Source: Argyresthia goedartella
Lineage: Eukaryota > Arthropoda > Insecta > Lepidoptera > Argyresthiidae
Direction of reading: 5' to 3'
Assembly (NCBI GenBank): GCA_949825045.1
Contig: OX463824.1
Location: 25,156,501 to 25,220,500, forward strand
DNA: 64,000 nt
Shown: positions 31,341 through 39,700 of the stretch, piece by piece
Position numbering within the stretch: the stretch's first letter is position 1
Layout of the letters: each line of letters begins with the position of its first letter
Program-made: the position numbers and the translations under genes
The notes under the pieces: generated by a model
What the model was told of the DNA's origin: nothing
The model's database searches: none
What the model saw: only the letters and a program-made list of their open reading frames with translations

Positions 31341-31710
31341 AAAAAGCTCTCTTAAGGAGTCTGTGCGTTTTAAATTATAAATTGCTCGAATAGCTCTTTT
31401 CTGTAAAATAAAAATAGTTGAATATCCGCTGCTTTCCCCCACAACAAGATACCATAGGACATGACACTATGAAAGTAACTAAATATACTAGCCTAGATAG
31501 CCACATCTGTGTTTTGTCTGATGTTCCTAACAGCGTAAGCCGCAGAACTTAATTTACCAGGCAATTTTTCTATGTGGGTTCCCCACTGCAATTTGCTATC
31601 AATGGTTATTCCAAGAAACTTTGTGTCATTTACTAATTCTAACGTATTGCTGTCCAACACTAAACTGGTCCCAACTTGCCTGACATTTGGAAGTGAGAAT
31701 TTGATACAAA
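31341..31710 (-). mobile_element. element A' 5' portion (RT thumb), 5'-truncated
   Basis: Reverse complement of element A positions about 4955-5325, continuing the copy whose 3' part is 17133-17731. It encodes the 'GITIDNKLQWGTHIEKL' to 'QKRAIRAIYNLKRTDSL' region. Its 5' end is marked by a perfect 17-bp inverted duplication (31692-31708 and 31711-31727). Confidence 0.8.
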
Positions 31711-31727
31711 TGTATCAAATTCTCACT
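31692..31727. repeat. perfect 17-bp palindrome with 2-bp loop at the 5' end of A'
   Basis: AGTGAGAATTTGATACA, AA, then its exact reverse complement. The left arm is element A sequence; the right arm is a short inverted copy of it, as expected from a fold-back during target-primed reverse transcription or repair. Confidence 0.85.
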
Positions 31728-31737
31728 GTTCAACCAA

Positions 31738-31923
31738 CTGAATCATGACCCATTTGCCTGATAATTCGTTTGAAACTTTCAAACTTGTAAGATCTATCGT
31801 AATGTCAGTGTCTAATCAAATGATAACAAGTTCGTTACCAAGGAAATAAACCTTCAAGCGAATTTCGACCTACTTGCATTTAAGGGGTTTAGCAAAATAA
31901 GCTTATGGTGGGTCATGATTCAG
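31738..31923. mobile_element. small MITE-like element with 15-bp terminal inverted repeats
   Basis: CTGAATCATGACCCA at 31738-31752 and its exact reverse complement at 31909-31923 bound 186 bp of non-coding sequence. No target duplication is obvious and the superfamily is unknown. Confidence 0.45.
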
Positions 31924-32413
31924 ATGGTTCGATAGTACCGTCAAACGGAGGAACTTGTTGGGACACTTTTAAGGTTTGATGGCATGTCAAAAGCGGATCG
32001 TGGATTATTTTTGTCACATGTCAATATTAAAAAATAATGTGAGTTGTTAAAGTTCTTTGTCGGCGATTTAGGGTGTATGTCAACTCTTTCAACTTTTTTA
32101 TTAAAAAAGACGTCGCAAGTTACCTGCTATTTTGTGGTGACTTGAGTCAGGGAAGACAAAGCTACTGGATTTCGAGTTTGAATACCTTATTGTAATCATA
32201 AATTTTAGACAGGTATATGGGCTTATAAAGAGTTGCCAAGGTAAAAAGGATTTAAAAAACTTTTTTTATGTGTATGTAAATAAGGAAATGAAAAGGAAAG
32301 TGCATTGACAAACTTCTTAATTGTCATAAAATTACTTTATGAAAAACAGCTATAAATGAAACCATACCGATAAAAGCTTTAGAAAACAACATTTATCGTT
32401 TTCTGATGACTAA
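31924..32413. other. no gene recognised
   Basis: AT-rich DNA with no motif-bearing frame, ending at the actaa target duplication (32409-32413) of LTR element L. Confidence 0.5.
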
Positions 32414-32655
32414 TGTGCCGGTCGACTATGTTAGTCATATTTTCACGTAATGTTAAGATAAGTTGACGACCGTCACAGATAAGGTATATTTATATTCATC
32501 ACGCACTATGTCTTATGCACGTCATTAATAACATGTACCAACCTAGTATATAAGCTAGGATTACCTATAATAAACCAGTCTGGTATTTGCGCGCATCTCA
32601 AGCCTTTTACTTTACTCCCGAAGATGTCGCTCTCCTAATAATTGCCTCTGGCAAA
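32414..32655 (+). repeat. 5' LTR of element L
   Basis: Starts TGTGCCGGTCGACTATG. A TATA-like box (GTATATAAGC) lies at about 32546-32555, and AATAAA at about 32570-32575. Confidence 0.85.
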
Positions 32656-32708
32656 GTGGTGACCCGACTTCTGAACATCAGCAATAGCAGCATTTCGGTA
32701 ATAGCAGC

Positions 32709-33284
32709 ATGGACCCAGCCGCGAAGAAAACTCCGTGTGCTGCCACCTTAATCCATAATCAAGACCCCACCCAAACCAAGACGACATCAAGCAAGCCATG
32801 ACGGACCAGAAGCCAAAAGATTTCAACTGAAGATTTCCCGCATCGAACTCAAGATACCGCAAGAATAATGAACCAATAATCAGCCGACTGCTGATTTATC
32901 AAAATGGAGCTCGCACCAGCAGAAACGAACGCGTCGGCAAATTCATTCACAGCAAGCAGCTTTTCAAGTTCAAGACATAGGAAGCCGTTCCAGCCCCCAG
33001 AAGAGTATTGTAACATCATCGATATACCTAATCGAACGAATATTGAAATCATCCAGGAAGAACATCGCACGAAGAATAATCAAATCACTGAAGAGAGAGA
33101 GAGATATATATTTATATATAAACGATTGGTGTACAAGATGTGCCCTATGTTGCCAAATCCCAAGGTTTTTAGGCACACAAATTTCATCAATCGACAACTT
33201 AATATTCACTCAAGAGTGAAGAGCACGCACGTACATATGACGTACGAGATCATTGACTGCCTACAGCCAAGGTTACAGATTTAA
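32709..33284 (+). pseudogene. element L internal region: possible gag remnant
   Basis: An ATG at 32709 opens MDPAAKKTPCAATLIH but stops after about 30 codons. A second frame (32904-33284, 126 codons, MELAPAETNASANSF) contains a GAGA microsatellite-derived stretch near 33095 and no recognised domain. The position just inside the 5' LTR suggests leftovers of gag. I cannot support a function. Confidence 0.3.
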
Positions 33285-33810
33285 TGCTGACGCTGATTCA
33301 GCACAATCATCCTTATGTAGGTACGGTCGCAATTATAAACAAACAGTGATTACTACTTCAACGACGTGCGATGTAAATTGACTCATCGATTCCTGAAAAA
33401 CATGGGCGGCTGCAGCATCAGACGACTCTCCTGCGGATCTTTTCCAGTTATAGGTTAGGTTAGTTTACTAACCGCGAAGCCCCATTTTCCTAGTGTTTTT
33501 CTGTTTTCCAGTTTTTAGTTTATTTTATGTAGTGTGCGGCCAGACACAAGACTTGCCTGTAGGTAAATATTAAGTAATTCCTCAAACTTATGTAGAATTC
33601 ACATAACCGTAGTTCCTTTATTTTTCTAATTCGTGTAAGATTTACCTTTAGATTAAGTTGAAGTATGCACAATTACTATCTGATTTATGTTTATTAAAAT
33701 ACTACTAGTTATTATTGCAGTCGATATAAGTTTGTTATAGTATCTAACTTAGATTTTTTTCCATTGTTCTAAGTACATTCATTTAATTTTTCCCTAAAGG
33801 GGGGAGTATC

Positions 33811-34052
33811 TGTGCCGGTCGACTATGTTAGTCATATTTTCACGTAATGTTAAGATAAGTTGACGACCGTCACAGATAAGGTATATTTATATTCATCACG
33901 CACTATGTCTTATGCACGTCATTAATAACATGTACCAACCTAGTATATAAGCTAGGATTACCTATAATAAACCAGTCTGGTATTTGCGCGCATCTCAAGC
34001 CTTTTACTTTACTCCCGAAGATGTCGCTCTCCTTATAATTGCCTCTGGCAAA
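33811..34052 (+). repeat. 3' LTR of element L
   Basis: Matches the 5' LTR with one mismatch (CCTAATAAT versus CCTTATAAT). Preceded by a G-rich polypurine tract at about 33796-33810. Confidence 0.85.
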
Positions 34053-34359
34053 ACTAATTATCAATATATGTATGACAAAAAAAACTTTTTCCTTATTAAC
34101 TCTTAAACAAAAATTGATAAAGATTATTTTTATCTAAAAATGCATATGTTGGATATGTCAGATAAGCAGGGATCATGAGACAAGCTTTTAAAAAATGTGT
34201 CTGACAAGCAGGATAACTTCATACAATCGCAGTGTCGTAAATACAAGCAACAATAACTTAAATCACCATGATAAATCCGCCGTAGATTGAGGTAATAAAA
34301 AAATAAGCTGAACCCAAAACTTGTATTTCACGTCTAGTTGGAAAAAGTTTTATAACACA

Positions 34360-34365
34360 TTTATT
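34360..34365 (-). terminator. polyadenylation signal downstream of the XRCC4-like gene
   Basis: AATAAA on the minus strand, about 65 bases past the stop codon at 34431. Confidence 0.55.
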
Positions 34366-34430
34366 CTAGTATACCTACAACATCAATTAATCAGATACAA
34401 TTTGTATTACTCAGAAATAGAATTTTATGA

Positions 34431-35135
34431 TCACTGCTTCGACTTAGATTGAATGATATTATATGATTCTGATCTTTTTTCGGTTTTGACCGACTGCGTT
34501 TCATCGGCTATTTGATTGGATTTTGTTACAAACACGTTGTTCATCTTTTGTTCACTCTGTTGAGCTTGCAATGAATCAATTTTGTCTTTCTTAAGTGTCA
34601 GAAGATTCAAGAATTTATCGCATAGAGCCTTTTCCATGTCTATTTTCAAGCTTAGGAATTCCTCTGTATCTCGTAAGCATTTCTCGTAATCTTCTTTGAT
34701 TGTCGTGTATTTGGAGTTTAGTTTCTTTACTTTGTCTTTCAAGTTATTGTTGAGTGATATAATTACCTCCACGAGGTCAGGCCTCACGTCTTCTGGCGAC
34801 GAGTCATCCACAGGTAGAAAACCTTCGATCACTACTGAATCCTTCAACTTCCTTTTCCAGTAAAAGAATCCACTTTTTAGTTCGTAGCGGTAGTTATCCT
34901 TCTGTTGTGAGAGGCATTTCTTGAGTGTGTCGAAGTAGGCGGACTCAGTCATGTGCAAGTTTTTGCTAAAGCCCGCTAATCTGGCTGGAGAAAACTTCCC
35001 CCTCCATAACTTATTGTACGAGTAGAGGTACATATCGAAGGACTTTTCCTCCCATCCTATCATGAGGTAGCAATGATTATCATTTTGTAATCGCAATTTT
35101 GTTACCGAAATACCGTCGTCGCCCATGTTCTTCAT
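34431..35135 (-). CDS. XRCC4: XRCC4-like DNA double-strand-break repair protein (234 residues)
   Basis: XRCC4 is the nuclear scaffold of non-homologous end joining; it dimerises through a long coiled coil that holds DNA ligase IV. This single-exon frame fits that plan. A head domain covers about residues 8-110, with WEE near 28, LWRGKFS near 43-49 (aligning with the AWTG strand of vertebrate XRCC4) and GFFYWKRKLKD at 89-99 (aligning with the FFFEKNLKD strand). A coiled coil follows from about 118 to 195. It includes YEKCLRD (150-156) and DKFLNLLTLKKDKIDSL (173-189), which match the EKCVSAKE and KRFILVLNEKKTKIRSL regions around the ligase IV binding segment. A short polar, Lys/Ser-rich tail ends the protein, far shorter than the vertebrate tail (about 336 residues in human). 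The start at 35135 puts GISVTKLRL at the expected first strand. A poly(A) signal lies at 34360. Assignment rests on remembered family motifs, but several align in order. Confidence 0.75.
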   Translation of the reverse strand: MKNMGDDGISVTKLRLQNDNHCYLMIGWEEKSFDMYLYSYNKLWRGKFSPARLAGFSKNLHMTESAYFDTLKKCLSQQKDNYRYELKSGFFYWKRKLKDSVVIEGFLPVDDSSPEDVRPDLVEVIISLNNNLKDKVKKLNSKYTTIKEDYEKCLRDTEEFLSLKIDMEKALCDKFLNLLTLKKDKIDSLQAQQSEQKMNNVFVTKSNQIADETQSVKTEKRSESYNIIQSKSKQ

Positions 35136-36701
35136 ATCTCAAACATTGGTTTATTTTTTAATCTTTTCCACGAAAGACATCGATTTTGGGTTTTACTTCA
35201 GTCGAGTTTCTGAGCAGAATACTTTAAGAATTTAGACGCAAATGATGGTAAACCCGGTAAACCTTTCTGAATGACCAATAAAATCACTCAATGAATTTGG
35301 TAGCAAATATGGGTTTCTAAAATCATATTAAAAAGATTGACGGAAGATTGATTGATAGTCTCAGATAAACTAAACTCTTTACTTAGGTACTAAACTCTAA
35401 GTTGATGTCGATGTGGTCAAAGAAAAAACGAGGAAAAAACACAATTTTCTGCTTACCAAGAAGGTCATCAATAGAATGTGTTTGCGAAAGGCATAAAATA
35501 TTTAAATACGAGGAGATAAGACAAACGAGCCACATCGCCGCCGCTGTGGGGGAGACGTGGACCAACTGCTGCGCCAACATGGCCTGGAATGGCATGTCGG
35601 TCGCCGCAGTGCGGGATGCCTGTCGCGCCACGCAGCAGTCGATGATGTCATCTGCCGGGATTTTGCCAGTGCGATACGCTGGCACAGTCCTCATTATAGG
35701 CGACCGCCCGCAAGGCTGGCGCGGCAGAGTCCACCGCAAAGGGGCACAAAATGCGCAAATATGCAGCCCTCGGGCAGGGCTACATATTTCTCAATTTTGT
35801 AATTCTTAGGCTAATGGTTGAGCCTCATCATACAGTGAGGCAACCGCCGCCAGTCTTCTTGGCACCCAGTCCAGCCAGCGACGCGGGGCGGCAGCATTTT
35901 TTGATATTCATTACCTATGTATTATTTTTAATTTTTCTCTATTTTTACATTATCTATACGTATCTTTTACATTTCTTTCCACTTGCCCACCCACGCGCGC
36001 ACAAATCAGTTGTACTCTTTAACGGTGCGTTCCGAGTCACGTCAACAAAGCCACATCGCTCACGTGACGTCACGACCGTCATGCTTCCGAGTGGGAAATG
36101 GCGACCATCATAAATATACATTCGGAACGTTTTGACAGCGACGGTAGACGTTGATACCAACTGACAGATGACACTTGGATTATTCCAACTCTTGTAAGTT
36201 ATTGTCATTTCGATTTCATGTTATTTCATTTCGAGTCGTAGAGGGTCGTAACAGTTATATTAGCTTTGTGTTGGGTGAACAAGTGAGGAAATAAACATCA
36301 TGGAGCGCCAAAAGTCGCTGCTGGGTGCTGTTCTAAGTTAGATTTTCAGCTGATGTTCTAAGTTTGATTGTCAGTTCACTTTTGATCCCGCCCGCTCACA
36401 GTGCTGACGCTCAAAGCATGGGCGATGACAGCACAACATGGTGGCGTTAATGATGTCGTTCATGACGTCATATGAACCATTTTGAGCTATCGTTGTATAT
36501 AATGCTAAAACTCATTCGGAACGACCTTGTAGACGCTGTAATCGATTATGGTGCGAATCGGAACGCGCTGTACAACAACTGTCATTGCTTCTCTTTCATG
36601 CATGTCATGATGAACGGAACGACATAACCTCAAACTAACGTTGTCTTGACTGTCTTGTTATTTTTTTATTATTGTTTTCTTGGAATCTACAAGGATTTAA
36701 A
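35136..36701. promoter_or_regulatory. shared intergenic region between divergent XRCC4-like and RRP36-like genes
   Basis: Neighbouring gene starts lie at 35135 (minus) and 36702 (plus). The interval contains an E-box fused to a CRE-like site (CACGTGACGTCACG at about 36060-36073) and a second CRE-like TGACGTCA at about 36463-36470, both candidate transcription-factor sites. Related fragments 'gcgttccgagt' (about 36031) and 'gaatcggaacgcgc' (about 36555) face each other and could be ends of a small repeat. A GC-rich block at 35530-35900 is listed separately. Confidence 0.45.
35402..35809 (+). other. GC-rich block with overlapping open frames on both strands, unassigned
   Basis: A 135-codon plus-strand frame (from MMSMWSKKKRGKN; contains AAAVGETWTNCC and MAWNGMSVAAVRDACRA) overlaps a 118-codon minus-strand frame. 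Base composition differs sharply from the AT-rich surroundings. I do not recognise either product. It could be an exon of a third gene, part of an inserted repeat or a captured fragment. Confidence 0.3.
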
Positions 36702-39700
36702 ATGAGTAGCAGTGATGACGACGTTTATTCACCAGCCTTGGGTGATATGGACGATTGTACTAACGACAGTGATCGTGTAAATAATTATTTTTGGTTATTT
36801 TACACCCCAGAATACGATTATTTTATTCGCTTACTATTGTAATATCTTCACAGACTGCAATAAGATCGCAACTATCTACACTATCTTTTGAAGAGCTGCA
36901 GAAATTAAAAGAAAAGGTCGGGGCTAAAGTGTACAAAGAAGCCCTTTTTGGACAAGATACTAAAAAGATTCATGATCAGAAAGCGAAGGTCTTTAGAAGG
37001 GAAAATAAGAACCGACCACGAGAGATGAGCTCCAAGAAACCTGTCTCTATGATCCGCGAATGGGAAACTGGAAAAGCTAAGCTGAAGAAACCGGAAGCTA
37101 GAGATCCAAGGTGATACATTCTTCTCTTTAAATCTTTCACTATGTACATTTATTTATTATTTTACACTAATGTTACATCCCAACTATGAGGAAACTTTAT
37201 ATATCCATAGCTGCTGAGACAGGCTAACTCCTTGTCACACAAAATGGAGTCTTGAATAAAGGCTAAATGTGCACAACTGTGCTGCGGCCACCCTGTATGT
37301 GAAAGACATGATGCTTTGTCTGTCTGGTTACGAAAGTTTAATTCCTCAGATTTGACCCCCTCTGTGGTGAATTTGACAAGAAGCAGTTCTCCGCCGATTA
37401 CAATTTCTTATCCGATATCCGACTGAAAGACATCAAAACCATCCGAGCTGAGCTGAAGCAGACTGATGACCCGGAGAGAGAAGTGAAGCTCAGGAGACTG
37501 CTGCAACGACTGACAGAACAGCAAAGAGTGAGCAAGAATAAGAAGATAGAAGGGGAGACAAAAGAAAAAGAAAGAGCTCAATTAGTGCAAGATGTTAGTG
37601 AAGGAAGGCAACAATGGAAAAATAAATGTAAGTTTATCCAAAAAACCATCTCATATGTTTAGATAGATTTAGTAACAGAATCCAGACATACACAACACTG
37701 CTTCCTAGTTATGTGCCAGTGGGCTGACATTCCTTGATTTACAGAATTGTGTACCTATTTTAATTAAATTTTCTTTTTATATATGATTCCTTGATTTGAT
37801 TTAAATGTTAAGCCTTAAGGAAGGTGTGAAACTAAACTTAAGGTTAGCCGGCTAAAGTTAAGGATTATGTTTGAGCCTCAGCTAATGTTGGAAATTATTT
37901 TCAATGCGATAAATGATTTTTACTTTAGCTGGTTAAACCGCAGCCTAGCCTCCTGCTGTTGTAGCTAAAGATGGGCTCAACAAAATATGATTAAAATTAG
38001 CAGCCTAAACATCGGTTACATTATGTTATAAAAGGACTAGTATTTAATCGCACTTCAAAATACTGATTTGCACAGCAAGAAAGGATCAACAAAAACACTT
38101 TATGTTTTAAATATTTATGTGTACTTGATGATTGATGATGATTATGAGGTGGGACGCCCGTTGAACCACAGGCGGGTGATCGGTCCTCTATCGTGACTAT
38201 TTCACCCAATTCCCAGTGTTCGGGCACTGGTTACTGCCGGTTCAACAGATGCCCCTCCCTAAATCTTCTTGTTCGTTTAATGAATTCTAGGATGTCACTA
38301 AACTTTAAGTTTGACAAATCATCTGCTTTCATGGTATCCATCCCTAGTGTTCGCCATCTTATGTTTGAATACGTTACTCATTCTTTCAAGAAGTGCTTGC
38401 TACTTTCCTCCAAGCCACAGTGAGGGCATGATGGGTCCTGTAGGAGCCTCAATAATGATAGGTGTCTATTTAGTTTGCAGTGACGTGTGTCACCACACCT
38501 ACCAGTATTGCTAAGTTTTCCCTACTAAGATTAAGTAAATACTTGGCCTGTTTGGGGGTCTTTCCTAAAGATAAACATCTTAGACTGCCTACCTAGACTA
38601 GACCTGCCTTAATTTGTTATATTTTTTTTTTTTTTTTTTTAATAATCATAGAAGCAACATACATTAAATAACACTTAATTGTAATCATAAAACTCAGTCA
38701 AATTATAGGGAGATATAGTTATTAAATAATCCCTAAGTCTAGTTGAAAATTTATTTCCTGACAGGTATTTTGGCATATCGCTTGCAGAGCTGTTACTCTA
38801 CAGGTACCAGCGTGACATTGTGTGAGCACATTCTAGTGAAGGATTGACGCAGACAAGACAAGTCAATGTCCAACAAAAGCGAATCATAAAGAAACACATG
38901 CAAAAATAAAGAAAAATTAAAACATCATCATTTCAATTTCAACATTAGCCGGCTTACTGGTTAAATATGAAATCACTTATCATATCACAAATGAACATTA
39001 TTTTGGACATTATCAATCAATCAATTTTCTTTATTTCTGACTTCAAGGTCCATAATAACAGTAGGTACATTAAAATATCAATTCGCAACTAAAATATATC
39101 AACAAATTACATATCCATTATAACAAGGCCAAAAAATAATAATAAATCCAAAATAAAATAAAATAACATGTCAAATTATGAAATGTCAAAACAAATTCCA
39201 ATTATCAATTAAAAATCAAATTAACATTTTTATCCAGTGGAGGGTGAATGGGCTATCCCACTTCTCCGAGAGAGCATTTAAGATTTTGTTATGGCTGCCA
39301 CGCATTCTACCTAGTAACGAAGCAGCCCTTTTCCGCATTATAGCGTGAAAACCGTCGGTGCGCGCTTCGACAAACATTGCCGATGCACTGCAGAAGCGCG
39401 GCAACCCCACCACCTAATAAAGCCATTATTATATTGGACGCGAAGGGCGCTGAGAGCTTTCAGCGTATATCTTTCCCACAGACTGCTGGTATAAAAAGAT
39501 TGACAGTAAGCTTTAAAAGGAGTTATCTTTACTTGTACTGAACACCGAGCGAGCCAGCATATTACTTCTAACTGTCAACGCCCTACGCTCCCTTTCAATA
39601 TCACACTCATCTCTCAAAGGTTCGTCCACTATGTGCCCCAGTTATTTAAATTCGGTTACCCGATTCTGACAGCAACCATTTAGACTCATCGACGGTACAT

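Larger units (their letters stand above)
32414..34052 (+). mobile_element. compact non-autonomous LTR retrotransposon L (about 1.64 kb)
   Basis: Two direct LTRs of 240-242 bp (32414-about 32655 and 33811-about 34052) differ by one base by eye. The target duplication actaa lies at 32409-32413 and 34053-34057. Immediately after the left LTR is GTGGTGACCCGAC, a plausible primer-binding site. Immediately before the right LTR is AAAGGGGGGAGTATC, a strong polypurine tract. Orientation is therefore plus. The internal 1.15 kb encodes no protease, RT or integrase. LTR, primer site and tract are therefore kept while coding capacity is lost. The tract and overall look suggest the Gypsy group, but that is inference. 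Confidence 0.85.

Noticed and set aside
36299..36340. Short frame starting MERQKSLLGAVLS as a first exon
   Set aside because: It stops after 13 codons and no convincing splice donor is present before the stop.
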